DNA of 37,904 nt from an uncultured Bacteroidota bacterium (GCA_902770735.1 CACXUB010000022.1:1-37904); one strand, 5' to 3'. Shown: positions 16,117 to 25,294, counted from the first letter of the stretch. Made by a program: numbers and translations. The notes: a model not told the origin generated them from the sequence alone.

Positions 16117-16653
16117 AAAGTTCTCCGCTTTGATCTGGAAATACGACTGCGGATGGTCGCAAACCGGGCATATTTCGGGCGCTTTTTTGCCGATGACGAT
16201 GTGACCGCAGTTGGAGCACTGCCAAACCATGTCGTTGTCGCGGGAGAAAACAAGGCCGCCTTCAATGTTGGCCAGCAGTTTTTTGTAGCGCTCCTCATGG
16301 TGTTTTTCAATCTCACCGACCATTGCAAACAACGCAGCGATATGGTTGAAACCCTCTTCCTTGGCGGTTTTGGCGAATCCGGCATACATGTCCGTCCACT
16401 CGTAATTCTCGCCAGCGGCGGCATCTTTCAGGTTGGTCACCGTGTCAGGCACCTTGCCGTCATGCAAAAGCTTGAACCAAATTTTAGCGTGTTCTTTCTC
16501 GTTGGCTGCCGTCTCTTCAAAAATAGCGGCGATTTGGTTGTATCCGTCCTTCTTCGCCTTGGAAGCATAGTAGGAATATTTGTTACGCGCCTGCGACTCG
16601 CCCGCGAAAGCGGTCTGCAGATTCTTTTCCGTTTGTGATCCTTTCAATTCCAT
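16114..16653 (-). CDS. rbr: Rubrerythrin
   Basis: A 179-residue classical rubrerythrin: an N-terminal ferritin-like diiron domain (about 1-135) with [22 protein letters not shown], and [10 protein letters not shown], then a C-terminal rubredoxin domain with CSNCG and CPVCDHP. It removes hydrogen peroxide in anaerobes using electrons from reduced rubredoxin or NADH-linked partners. ATG 16653 ([12 protein letters not shown]) is the conserved start; an in-frame ATG at 16713 would add 20 unconserved residues and overlap the promoter. It lies upstream of the reverse rubrerythrin. Confidence 0.95.
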   Translation of the reverse strand: MELKGSQTEKNLQTAFAGESQARNKYSYYASKAKKDGYNQIAAIFEETAANEKEHAKIWFKLLHDGKVPDTVTNLKDAAAGENYEWTDMYAGFAKTAKEEGFNHIAALFAMVGEIEKHHEERYKKLLANIEGGLVFSRDNDMVWQCSNCGHIVIGKKAPEICPVCDHPQSYFQIKAENF

Positions 16654-16710
16654 AATGGTATTTTTTTTATTGTTAATAGATTGTCTTTTTTCATCCCAAA
16701 AAAGGGAATG

Positions 16711-16718
16711 CAAAATTA
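16711..16718 (-). promoter_or_regulatory. Candidate -7 box for rubrerythrin
   Basis: Minus-strand TAATTTTG matches TAnnTTTG, 57 bases before ATG 16653, with a TTG 15 bases further upstream, which is slightly short. No obvious OxyR or PerR palindrome was seen beside it. Confidence 0.5.
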
Positions 16719-17020
16719 CGTATTTTTCGTTTGCAAGTCTCTATTTCACTCAAATATTTTTCTTGTGATCAAAAAAACAAATTCCCAAAATCATAAAACA
16801 TTGATTTTCAGTAGTGTTTAATGAAAACCATTGAAATTTTCGGTTATTTTTGAATTTTCATTGTCCGACTCCATTTTTTTATTTTGCCTCAAAGAATCCA
16901 AAGATTCAACTTTTATCTCTGATTATCAATATTTTACATGTTCTCCAATCTATATTCTCCACTCTTTAGTCGCTAATATCTATTTTTTACTCCCTAATCT
17001 CTATTCCCTACTTCCTACTC
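16719..17020. other. AT-rich intergenic stretch, no gene seen
   Basis: This gap between the rubrerythrin promoter and the mnmG stop is AT-rich and low in complexity (pyrimidine-rich runs such as CTCCCTAATCTCTATTCCC near 16990). I found no convincing coding frame, RNA gene or terminator stem here. Confidence 0.6.
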
Positions 17021-18877
17021 TCACGACCTAAGAAAAATCATCAGAGCAGTGATATCGGCCGGACTGACTCCACTCACCCGGGATGCTTGTCCAAGGTTTA
17101 GCGGTTTCAGTTTGGAAAGTTTCTCACGAGCCTCTTTCGATAGCGATTGTATGTTCGCATAATCCAAATGGTCTGGTAATTTTATGCTGTCCAAATTGGA
17201 AAGATGTTGTACAAGTTCTTCCTCTTTTTGAATATAACTGTTGTATTTGATATATGTTTCCGCATTGATGATTTGTTCAGAATCCGCGGCTATTTGATGC
17301 AGGAACTGTGCGAAATCCTGATCGTAGTCTATAATATCCTGGATAGAAATCTGCGGACGAAGGAGTACGTTTTCCAACTTGACATTTTGTATCAGAGGCG
17401 ATGTCTCGCGTTTTTCCAACAGTTCGTTCAACTTCTGGAACTGTGTAGTATGATGTCGGAGATAGTCAATTATTTGTTGTTGGGTTTCATACTTGTTCAG
17501 GAACTGCTCGTAGCGGTCATCGTCTATCAAACCCAACTTTCTGCCGATGGTCGTGAGACGATGGTCGGCATTGTCTTGACGAAGCAGAATGCGATATTCG
17601 GCGCGGGAGGTGAACATACGGTACGGATCCTGTACTCCTTTGGTGACCAAGTCATCGATCAGCACCCCGATATATGCTTGCGAACGAGTGAGCACAAGCG
17701 GTTCCTTTCCGGTCAGGGAAAGACAAGCGTTAATACCGGCCATCAATCCTTGGCAGGCAGCCTCTTCGTAACCAGTGGTACCGTTCACCTGTCCGGCAAG
17801 ATAGAGGTTTTCCACCACTTTCGACTCCAGAGTATAATGCAATTGGGTCGGATCGAAATAGTCGTATTCGATAGCGTATCCGGGGCGGTAGATTTCCACT
17901 TTTTCCAATCCAGGGATAAGATGGATGGCTTCCAATTGGATCTCTTCCGGAAGGGAGGAGGAAAAACCGTTCAAGTAATATTCATTTGTACGACGGCCTT
18001 CGGGTTCAAGGAAAAGCTGGTGACGGGTACGGTCGGCAAAGCGCACGATTTTGTCCTCGATGGACGGGCAGTACCGAGGTCCTACTCCTTGTATCCTGCC
18101 TTGGAACATCGGTGACTTTTCAAATCCCTTTTGCAACACTTTGTGAACGTCCTCGTTCGTGTAGGTTATCCAGCAACTAAGCTGATTATGCAAAACGGGG
18201 GTATTGGTGAAAGAGAACTTGCCGGCTGGATTCTCACCAGGTTGCTCTTCCATTTTGGAGAAATCCACCGTCCGTCCGTCAATGCGGACCGGTAGTTTTT
18301 TCGTTATAATCCCGCATTCCTTCAGCTGGTCGGAAAGGGTATATGACGCGCTCTCCCCTATTCTGCCACCGGAGAAGTTCACCTCGCCGACATGGATCCT
18401 GCCATTGAGGAAAGTTCCGTTGGTAAGGATTACTTTGCTGGCAAAGATTTCCTTTCCAAGTTGGGTTTTTACACCCACGACCTTACTACCCTCCAGAATA
18501 AGTTCCGTCACGGTGTCCTGTCTGAGATGCAGGTTCGGGGTGTATTCCAAGACGCTTTTCCAAAACAGGGAAAAAGCGGTTTTGTCGCACTGAGCTCTCG
18601 GGCTCCACATGGCAGGACCTTTGGATCGGTTGAGCATCCTGTACTGGATCATGGTGTGGTCTGTCACTATGCCGGTCATGCCACCCAATGCATCGATTTC
18701 GCGCACGATTTGTCCCTTGGCGATTCCACCGATTGCCGGGTTGCACGACATCTGGGCGACGAGCGACAAGTTCATCGTGACGAGCAGCACCTGCTGTCCA
18801 AGTCGTGCCGACACTACTGCCGCCTCGCATCCCGCGTGACCCGCTCCCACCACTATAATATCGTAATGATTTTCCAT
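17021..18877 (-). CDS. mnmG: tRNA uridine-5-carboxymethylaminomethyl modification enzyme, FAD subunit
   Basis: MnmG (GidA) works with MnmE to install (carboxymethyl)aminomethyl groups on U34 of tRNAs. The 618 residues carry the FAD-binding GAGHAGCEAA at about 11-20, SCNPAIGGIAKGQ, the LNRSKGPAMWSPRAQCDK signature and GQVNGTTGYEEAACQG. The C-terminal MnmE- and tRNA-binding domain is intact. It is the last gene of the seven-gene minus-strand run beginning with rpiB and lies 53 bases after ybeY. A 14-bp palindrome is immediately upstream of the start. Confidence 0.98.
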   Translation of the reverse strand: MENHYDIIVVGAGHAGCEAAVVSARLGQQVLLVTMNLSLVAQMSCNPAIGGIAKGQIVREIDALGGMTGIVTDHTMIQYRMLNRSKGPAMWSPRAQCDKTAFSLFWKSVLEYTPNLHLRQDTVTELILEGSKVVGVKTQLGKEIFASKVILTNGTFLNGRIHVGEVNFSGGRIGESASYTLSDQLKECGIITKKLPVRIDGRTVDFSKMEEQPGENPAGKFSFTNTPVLHNQLSCWITYTNEDVHKVLQKGFEKSPMFQGRIQGVGPRYCPSIEDKIVRFADRTRHQLFLEPEGRRTNEYYLNGFSSSLPEEIQLEAIHLIPGLEKVEIYRPGYAIEYDYFDPTQLHYTLESKVVENLYLAGQVNGTTGYEEAACQGLMAGINACLSLTGKEPLVLTRSQAYIGVLIDDLVTKGVQDPYRMFTSRAEYRILLRQDNADHRLTTIGRKLGLIDDDRYEQFLNKYETQQQIIDYLRHHTTQFQKLNELLEKRETSPLIQNVKLENVLLRPQISIQDIIDYDQDFAQFLHQIAADSEQIINAETYIKYNSYIQKEEELVQHLSNLDSIKLPDHLDYANIQSLSKEAREKLSKLKPLNLGQASRVSGVSPADITALMIFLRS

Positions 18878-18878
18878 C

Positions 18879-18892
18879 TTTTCACGTGAAAA
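18879..18892. promoter_or_regulatory. TTTTCACGTGAAAA palindrome (parS-like core) at the mnmG start
   Basis: A perfect 14-bp palindrome, one base before the mnmG ATG on the minus strand. Its central 12 bases TTTCACGTGAAA equal the core of the widespread chromosomal parS site (TGTTTCACGTGAAACA), but the outer two positions on each side differ. parS sites commonly lie near gidA and the origin in other bacteria. It could equally be a small RBS hairpin or a chance palindrome. Confidence 0.4.
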
Positions 18893-18930
18893 CCGCTCGT
18901 TACTCTCTGACTATAAATTTGTTATAATTT

Positions 18931-19344
18931 TTAATGTGCCAACAAAGCCAATGATTCGTCCTCCTTTTGGCGCATTGTCTTGGCCTCGTCTTCAGTCTTG
19001 TCTTTGTATCCGCAAAGGTGCAACGTGCCATGCACCAACACCCGCAGAAACTCGTTTTCGAAAGACTTTCCGAACGCCTCCGCATTCTCCCCCACTCTGT
19101 CCAAACTGATCAGAATGCTGCCGGCGACAATGTTCCCAACACACTCGTCGAAGGTGATAATATCCGTATAGGTGTCGTGGTTCAAAAAGGCCACATTGCG
19201 CTCCAACATGTAATCGTCGTCGCAGAAAATGTATGCAATGTCACCAGGCACTTTCCCTTCTTTCCGTATTACCTGCTGAAGCCATATCTTATGGCTTACC
19301 GACGGTTTGAAACCGCTCTCACAAACGAAATCGAAACTGATCAT
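18931..19344 (-). CDS. ybeY: Endoribonuclease YbeY
   Basis: A 137-residue YbeY/UPF0054 metalloprotein acting in 16S rRNA 3' maturation and ribosome quality control. The metal site is HGTLHLCGYKD near residues 110-120. The third histidine of the usual HGxLHLxGHDH is replaced (GYKD), a variant I believe is usual in Bacteroidota. The conserved LNHDTYTDIITF stretch is present. It starts 2 bases after the SGNH hydrolase gene and is followed by mnmG. Confidence 0.93.
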   Translation of the reverse strand: MISFDFVCESGFKPSVSHKIWLQQVIRKEGKVPGDIAYIFCDDDYMLERNVAFLNHDTYTDIITFDECVGNIVAGSILISLDRVGENAEAFGKSFENEFLRVLVHGTLHLCGYKDKTEDEAKTMRQKEDESLALLAH

Positions 19345-19346
19345 AA

Positions 19347-20390
19347 CTAACGCGATATGATAAACGATCTTACAGTTCGCTTAAATCCTCCAAGATTAAA
19401 AACCGCATGATAGTATCCATTAGGGAAACGGGAAACATCCAATGTCATGTCGGGAACCAGTCCCACTTGCTGATATGCGATACCGCTTTCACCCATAATC
19501 ATCAAAGAACCGGAACACAACTGGTCTGGTACATGAATATGAAGAATAGTGCTCGCTGGATTCGGATACAAATATACAGAATCCACAGAATTTATGATAA
19601 CCGGTGTGGAATCGTTTTGCACAGTGTCGTCTTCGAAACACCATTTCGACAAAGAGTCATAAACGACCCTTTTCACGGCATTTTTGGCGACATTGGCCAT
19701 TTCACCGTCCAATGTGCCGTTCCACTGTATTTCGAGCGGATTTCGGCCTGTAAACGTCGTGTAAAAGGAACAAGCGGCTATGTATGAACCGAAATAGGAA
19801 GGATGGCTGCCGTCGGACTGGTACAATTCCATTTCGGGATGCTGGTTGCGTAAATAATGCCACACCGCCCCGACGGGTGAAACACAGGTTCCGTTGTCTT
19901 CCGCCATCAACATATAACGGGCATACAGAAGACTATCCATGCCTTCGTAAGTGTTCAAAGGCGGATAAAACTGTCCGTTCTGGGGATCACCGTTCTTGCG
20001 ACCCCAAGTCATATAGAACACTATCCTCGCTTCAGGATTGTACTGACGTATCAAGGAGCACAATTCCTGTGCGTACGGATACGATTCCTGCATGAACTGA
20101 CCTTCCGGAAATGAGGGCAGTTGACTTTGTTCCTGCAGAACCACATAATCCCAATCACCCTGCTGGATGTATGGCAAAGAGGTACTGCAATGCTGTTGAA
20201 AAGTACAACCGCCGGGAGCACTCATGGAATATTCGAGCGTTTCGCCAGCGGTCGTATAAATTTGAGAAATTAACTCAGGTAGATTGTTGACTGATGTATA
20301 ACTGTTTCCTATGAATAGAATTTTACTGGATTGGGCGTTCACCCAAACAAAACCAATCAGGAAAAAAAAAATCGTAATTAACTTCTTCAT
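19347..20390 (-). CDS. SGNH-type hydrolase with T9SS sorting domain
   Basis: The 347-residue protein has a signal peptide (1-20, ending WVNAQ). An SGNH/GDSL-like hydrolase domain follows, with block I IGNSYT (S30 likely nucleophile) and a late SDGSHPS carrying the D-x-x-H pair. The C-terminal T9SS sorting domain begins VYLYPNPASTILHIHV and ends RSFIISR. It is predicted to be a secreted or surface esterase or deacetylase, perhaps acting on glycans; the substrate is unknown. It sits tightly inside an otherwise intracellular and inner-membrane operon (3-base gap before, 2-base gap after), which is an odd place for a T9SS cargo. Confidence 0.85.
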   Translation of the reverse strand: MKKLITIFFFLIGFVWVNAQSSKILFIGNSYTSVNNLPELISQIYTTAGETLEYSMSAPGGCTFQQHCSTSLPYIQQGDWDYVVLQEQSQLPSFPEGQFMQESYPYAQELCSLIRQYNPEARIVFYMTWGRKNGDPQNGQFYPPLNTYEGMDSLLYARYMLMAEDNGTCVSPVGAVWHYLRNQHPEMELYQSDGSHPSYFGSYIAACSFYTTFTGRNPLEIQWNGTLDGEMANVAKNAVKRVVYDSLSKWCFEDDTVQNDSTPVIINSVDSVYLYPNPASTILHIHVPDQLCSGSLMIMGESGIAYQQVGLVPDMTLDVSRFPNGYYHAVFNLGGFKRTVRSFIISR

Positions 20391-20393
20391 CTG

Positions 20394-20813
20394 CTAATTG
20401 AAAATTTGGCTTTTAACCCCAACTCTCTGCACACTTCTATGTACCGATATTTTGGTTTTCACGTGGAAAGTGGTTGTAAGCGTGTCATAATCAGTTGAGA
20501 ACATTATTTCATCCGAAAGACGGTTCAACACGAACATTCCCGTATTGGCTTCATTCTCCGTTTGGGAAAAAGAACGAAAGTCGCCGTTCTGAAGAGAATA
20601 CTCAAAATATACCTCGTTGCTATCCACCCGGAAGGCAACATCCGCTAAAACCGATGACTGAGATTCAAGATAGTCGCACACCATCTGATTGGCCATAGAC
20701 AGTGTGCCGAACTGCTCTCCGATGCCATAATCATCACAGATTCGTTCGATAGTTTTCAGCGTCTCTTCGTAAAAATTCTCTTTGTTCAAATCAGTCAGTA
20801 AAATCTCTATCAT
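20394..20813 (-). CDS. Small HATPase/RsbW-like protein, degenerate
   Basis: No family is certain. The 139-residue sequence has the secondary-structure order of anti-sigma-factor (RsbW-type) HATPase_c proteins: LTDLNKENFYEETLKTIERICDDYGI at the N-terminus, a helix with N42 where the ATP-binding N-box would be, a strand pair EVYFEYSLQNG, then TGMFVLNRLSDEIMFS (about 91-106), which resembles the G-x-x-L-I-x-x-L-x-D-E-V segment. Typical G1/G2 glycine-rich ATP-lid motifs are weak, so ATP binding may be lost. It follows the DUF4175 gene by 11 bases. The fold assignment is inference from pattern. Confidence 0.55.
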   Translation of the reverse strand: MIEILLTDLNKENFYEETLKTIERICDDYGIGEQFGTLSMANQMVCDYLESQSSVLADVAFRVDSNEVYFEYSLQNGDFRSFSQTENEANTGMFVLNRLSDEIMFSTDYDTLTTTFHVKTKISVHRSVQRVGVKSQIFN

Positions 20814-20824
20814 AAACAGTTAAT

Positions 20825-23800
20825 TTACTCAATATTATAAAAATAGTTATTCGCCTTTGACTTGTAATAATAGTTCAAGTTCGCAGGCACCGACCGCAAC
20901 ATCTCATTCTGCTGGATCTGCTGACGGTCAAAATTCCACTCCTTCGGCGGGTTGATGTTCGGCACTTGACGAGCCTCATTCGATTTCCGCTCTTTGTCCT
21001 TCTCACGCTCCTCATCCGCTCGCTCACTCTGCAACATCCGGGTCGTGATATCCTTCTGCCGGTTTATCGTCTGCTGGGTGATCTGTCGGTTCACAAGCTC
21101 TCTCTCCGTCTGCTGCATCTCCTCTATAATCTTGTCAAGCGACTTGTCCCCTACCCCGTTCTGCTGCTTCAGTTCAGACTGGTAATCCTGCAACATCTTA
21201 CGGATGGCCTCCTGCTGGGCGGCCATCTTTGCGAATTGCTCGCTCATATTCTGCTGCTGTCCAGTCTGTCCTTGCTTTCCCTTCTGCTCCATCGACTTCT
21301 TCATCGCCTCCATCTGTCGGTTCAATTGCTGCTGCAACTCCCTTGCCGAAGTCTTCTTCGATTTACCCTTCCCTCCAGGTTTATTACACGAACCATTTCC
21401 AGATTTGTTACATTTTGACTCACTTTTTTGTTGCTGCTCCTGCATATCCTTCATGGATTCCATGAGCATCAAAGCCAAATTATTCATTGAAGTGAGTGCA
21501 AATTGCTGATTCTTAGAGGCATTGGACATTCTGCGATTTTGAAGCTCGGATTGGGCACTCTCAATGTTGCTTTGAATCTTCGAAACCTCTTTTTGGATAA
21601 AAGGCTTGACGGCAGCCTGACGACGCGCAAGAGCATTCAACGAATCCTCAATATGCGTCATGTTCTGCTTCACTTCGAACTGCTTCTTCATAACATCGGA
21701 AACCTGCGACGAATAGGAAGACATTTTCTGCGAACGCTTCATAATATCTTCTTGATCGAATGAAACCTTCACTAAATTGTCCAAAATCTGGCGAATCGTG
21801 GCAATATCCTCCGTGATACTCTCCAATTCACTTTCGTTGAAATCCTGCTCCATCTGTTCAGCCATTTGGTCAATGTCGTCAGCGGCTTTTTTCTGGTTGT
21901 CAGCAGATTTCGAACGGTTGTTTTTGTCCAGATTTTGCTTGCTTTGCTGCATGTTTTGGTCAGCATCCTTCTGCAACTCCTGAGTATCTTTGAACTTGGT
22001 GGGATCCTCCAATTCGCTGTTCAGTTTTTTCAACTCCTCAATGTCCTTCTTGATCTCATAATACTTTTGTTGGAGCTCTTGATGGGATTTCTGCAACGAT
22101 TCCTGAGAGTTCTGCTTATTCTCCGTCTTATCAGCGTTCTTACGCAATTCATCCGCCAAATTATGCATATTCTGAACCGCTTCATTGAGCTTTTTCTCTA
22201 CCTCAAGCTGTTTGTATAACTGCAGCTGCTGGTCCAAGGATTCGTTTATATCCTTCGTGGAGAGCTTCATTTTCTCCATTTGCTGCTGAATCTGATCTTT
22301 GTTCGCATTCTGTTGCATCAACTGCTGCAACTCCTTCATCATCTGCTTCATTTCATCAGAAAGAATCTCATCCATACGCTTTTGCAATTCTTCCTGTTTC
22401 CGCAGAATGTCCTCATCCACGTCCTTATATTGGTTTTCGACCTGTTGATGGTTTTCCTGCTGCTGTTTAAGCTCATTTATCTTATCCTGAAGCTTTTGAT
22501 AATCCTTCATCAACTTTTCCAAGTTCTTCTTGTCCTGCCACGAAAGATCTTTCTCCTGCCGCATTTTTTGCTGCATTTTCTCAATCTCTCGCGACAAATC
22601 CTGCGATTCCTTCAATAAATCGCTGTAGTCGGATTTCGTCTGCTCCTCAGCTTGCTGCAGATCATGCTCAATTTCCTCCATAGTGCGCACTTTATACGAT
22701 TGCACAGTGGATTTCGTCGATTTCGCACCGTTTACACCGTCATTGTCAAACACTTGGAAGTAATATTCAATCTGTTCGCCCGGATTGAGGTTGAACATGG
22801 CTTGGTCAAAGTAATAATAGAAATCCTGGACGGTCACACTGTTTTGAATCTTGATGGGAACCGTATTGCCCGATGCAATCAACTTCCCATCCTTATCCAA
22901 CTTGTTATAGACAAACTGCAGTTTCGTGAATCCATAGTCGTCCTTGATATTACCCTTGAAATACACCCTGTCATGATAGGCTGAATCCTGCTGAGACTGC
23001 ACATAAATATCTGGATACATGTCCTTTATGACCGTCACCTCATCCGTAAGGGTATCCTTGCCCGTCATGAATTTGTTTTTATTCAAAATGGAATAGGTAA
23101 ACGAATTATTTGCCGTCACTGTGACAAGGTAATTGTCTTTCTCAGAAGAAATTTCCTTTTTATTTTCATCCACAATCAGGATAAGATTTTCTGAATTCCG
23201 CGTAATGAAATTCCATGTAATCTTAGTACCTTCCGGCACAGTCACATTACTTACATTTTCAAGTACTTCATCGGGTTTGTTCAGATAAGAGGGATAATGC
23301 ATAGACATGCTGAATCCAAGCATAACCGGCTTCGGTAAAACCTCTATCTCATAGACAGTGGAAGTTACCTCGTCTGTATTTATTTGAAATTCAGTATTTT
23401 GCTGCAAATTAGAAAACGTATAGGAAAATTCGGAATTCGCGTTTTTCTGACACTTGTAATTACGGTTTTTGTATTTGATATAGACTTCATCGGGAACCTC
23501 ACTACCCTCCACCTTCACATTCACCGTATAATCCTCATATTGGAATGCTTTCAGCGAATCGTTGGTAATCACAAAAGAGTAAGGAGCCGGTTTTTCATAA
23601 ACCTCTGAATAGTGAACAATACGTTTCGTCGATTCCGTGAACAGTTCCTTCTTTATGGAGAAAAGCAGCAGAAAAATCGCAATGGGCAAAAGCATCCACA
23701 AGGCGAAACGTTTTGTTTTCCCAACTGGAATCGCCTGAACAAAGGAGTAAGCCCGGAAAGAGTCGATTTTGTTGTCGATAGCGGCGGAAAGCAGGTCGTA

Positions 23801-24181
23801 ACTAACATAGTCGCCACGTTCCATCTGCTTCTGTAACTCAAAGAGATTCAGAAGTTTATCATCAATTTGTTCAAAATGGTCTCCTATTATCTTGGCCACT
23901 TCCTCATTCGTCAGCTGTTTTCCAAGCCCGCCGATTTTCAATGCCGGTATCAAAATATAGGCGATGCCGATGCCAACGGCGAGGGCGATAAAGGAGAAAA
24001 ACAAAACGGAACGTATGATCGTGTTCGAATAAGAGAAGTATTCAAAAAGCGAGAAAGCGATGAATGTAGCCAATAGCACAATAACAAAGAAAATAATTCC
24101 TTTGTAAAGCTTGTTAAGGTAGTATTTTCTAAGAAACTCCCTTATTTTATCATTCAATATCTGAATTTTTGATGATTTCAT
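20825..24181 (-). CDS. DUF4175-family large membrane-anchored coiled-coil protein
   Basis: A 1118-residue protein from ATG 24181. Two N-terminal helices (about 28-49 and 58-81) and a third (about 157-178) anchor it in the inner membrane. A beta-rich region (about 200-500) follows, then a very long Q/K/E/M-rich coiled coil (about 505-1040) and a Q-rich C-terminal tail. This is the layout of DUF4175 proteins, known in Bacteroidota and alpha-proteobacteria but without a settled function. The start overlaps the LutB-like gene by 32 bases. The upstream in-frame ATG at 24229 lies deeper in that gene and is less likely. The bulk of the coil probably lies outside the membrane. Confidence 0.85.
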   Translation of the reverse strand: MKSSKIQILNDKIREFLRKYYLNKLYKGIIFFVIVLLATFIAFSLFEYFSYSNTIIRSVLFFSFIALAVGIGIAYILIPALKIGGLGKQLTNEEVAKIIGDHFEQIDDKLLNLFELQKQMERGDYVSYDLLSAAIDNKIDSFRAYSFVQAIPVGKTKRFALWMLLPIAIFLLLFSIKKELFTESTKRIVHYSEVYEKPAPYSFVITNDSLKAFQYEDYTVNVKVEGSEVPDEVYIKYKNRNYKCQKNANSEFSYTFSNLQQNTEFQINTDEVTSTVYEIEVLPKPVMLGFSMSMHYPSYLNKPDEVLENVSNVTVPEGTKITWNFITRNSENLILIVDENKKEISSEKDNYLVTVTANNSFTYSILNKNKFMTGKDTLTDEVTVIKDMYPDIYVQSQQDSAYHDRVYFKGNIKDDYGFTKLQFVYNKLDKDGKLIASGNTVPIKIQNSVTVQDFYYYFDQAMFNLNPGEQIEYYFQVFDNDGVNGAKSTKSTVQSYKVRTMEEIEHDLQQAEEQTKSDYSDLLKESQDLSREIEKMQQKMRQEKDLSWQDKKNLEKLMKDYQKLQDKINELKQQQENHQQVENQYKDVDEDILRKQEELQKRMDEILSDEMKQMMKELQQLMQQNANKDQIQQQMEKMKLSTKDINESLDQQLQLYKQLEVEKKLNEAVQNMHNLADELRKNADKTENKQNSQESLQKSHQELQQKYYEIKKDIEELKKLNSELEDPTKFKDTQELQKDADQNMQQSKQNLDKNNRSKSADNQKKAADDIDQMAEQMEQDFNESELESITEDIATIRQILDNLVKVSFDQEDIMKRSQKMSSYSSQVSDVMKKQFEVKQNMTHIEDSLNALARRQAAVKPFIQKEVSKIQSNIESAQSELQNRRMSNASKNQQFALTSMNNLALMLMESMKDMQEQQQKSESKCNKSGNGSCNKPGGKGKSKKTSARELQQQLNRQMEAMKKSMEQKGKQGQTGQQQNMSEQFAKMAAQQEAIRKMLQDYQSELKQQNGVGDKSLDKIIEEMQQTERELVNRQITQQTINRQKDITTRMLQSERADEEREKDKERKSNEARQVPNINPPKEWNFDRQQIQQNEMLRSVPANLNYYYKSKANNYFYNIE

Positions 24182-25292
24182 TGGGATTTTCTTCGTAAGG
24201 AGGTTCAAAAGTAATATTGAAAAAATCACCGTTTTGGCCGCTGAAATAGCGGGAAAGCGACTTGTTTTTTCCTAAAAAGCGTTTTACAAAGAAAAAACGG
24301 AAGAATGAATTATTAAACTTATTCAAAGTTCCTCTTTTCCTGAAAATATTGAAAAGCTGCTTTGCACGTGAATTTTTGGATACCGTGTTGGAAACCTGCA
24401 TTTCGAAAAGCAGAAGTTTCACCAAAGGGATTTTCACAGGACAAACACAATCGCATGCGCCGCACAGGGTCGTGTGGGAAAAGAGATGCTGCGTCCTGTT
24501 ATAACTGTCCAAACTGTTCAGTTTCACCAATTCTATGGGTGAAAACCTTTCTTCTTCATTGAGGGTGGCATTAGCTGCCGGACAAACCTCAAGGCATCTT
24601 CCGCAATTGATGCAGTACAACGACTCCTTCAATATATCCGATTCAGAAGACAGAATTCCCTCTATCCCGTTCATATAGAACACCACCGTGATCTTCATCG
24701 GCTCTTGCGTGTACATCTGGTCGGAGGCGTAGGAAGAATCCGACGGTTGGACATACTGCAATTGATGCTGGATAATCTTCAGATCTTTGGGAATATCCGT
24801 ATCTTTTGAACAATTTTTAAGGGAAATGAAGAAAGAGAGGTCGTTTTTATTGGAAATAACCTGGTCAATGTTCACTATAACGACCATGTTTTTCACTTTA
24901 TTGAAACAGCAGGCCGATTTGCGGTCCATAAAAACCAAAGATCCGGAATCACAAACGGCGAAATCGGCATCCAAGACCAAAAGATCAAGGTCGTCAGAAG
25001 ATTTTTCGGCAACCTCAAGGGGCACTTTTTCAAATCTTCCGGAAATATGGGATTCCAAAGGGTGCTGCGTGTCGAAACCTATTCTGTTTACCTGAAGCTC
25101 ATTCACCTGGTTTTGGACGGTTTCCACAAGGGAGTCCAAGTCTTTGATCCAAACCACATTCAGCCCCTTGTCATGAAGGGAATTCTCCAAAGTGAGCAAA
25201 TGCTTCTCCATATCGTCAAAATAGTTGTGACGAAGGGCGTAAGCTTTGCTTCTGATACTCTCGAAATCTCTGTCTAAAAACGGCGAACTCAT
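24150..25292 (-). CDS. LutB-like LUD-domain iron-sulfur protein
   Basis: The 380-residue protein has an N-terminal LUD (lactate utilisation) domain (about 20-220; DADFAVCDSGSLV is typical) and a ferredoxin-like part with CINCGRCLEVCP and CGACDCVCPVKIPL, enough Cys for two [4Fe-4S] clusters. It resembles LutB of the lutABC lactate-oxidising complex, but is shorter than usual LutB, and lutA and lutC are absent. It may be a stand-alone electron-transfer subunit. It starts 2 bases after rpiB and overlaps the DUF4175 gene by 32 bases, indicating translational coupling. Confidence 0.82.
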   Translation of the reverse strand: MSSPFLDRDFESIRSKAYALRHNYFDDMEKHLLTLENSLHDKGLNVVWIKDLDSLVETVQNQVNELQVNRIGFDTQHPLESHISGRFEKVPLEVAEKSSDDLDLLVLDADFAVCDSGSLVFMDRKSACCFNKVKNMVVIVNIDQVISNKNDLSFFISLKNCSKDTDIPKDLKIIQHQLQYVQPSDSSYASDQMYTQEPMKITVVFYMNGIEGILSSESDILKESLYCINCGRCLEVCPAANATLNEEERFSPIELVKLNSLDSYNRTQHLFSHTTLCGACDCVCPVKIPLVKLLLFEMQVSNTVSKNSRAKQLFNIFRKRGTLNKFNNSFFRFFFVKRFLGKNKSLSRYFSGQNGDFFNITFEPPYEENPNEIIKNSDIE

Positions 25293-25294
25293 CT

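Noticed and set aside
24150-25292. Complete lutABC lactate-oxidation operon
   Set aside because: Only a LutB-like subunit is present; neither LutA (CCG domains) nor LutC lies nearby.
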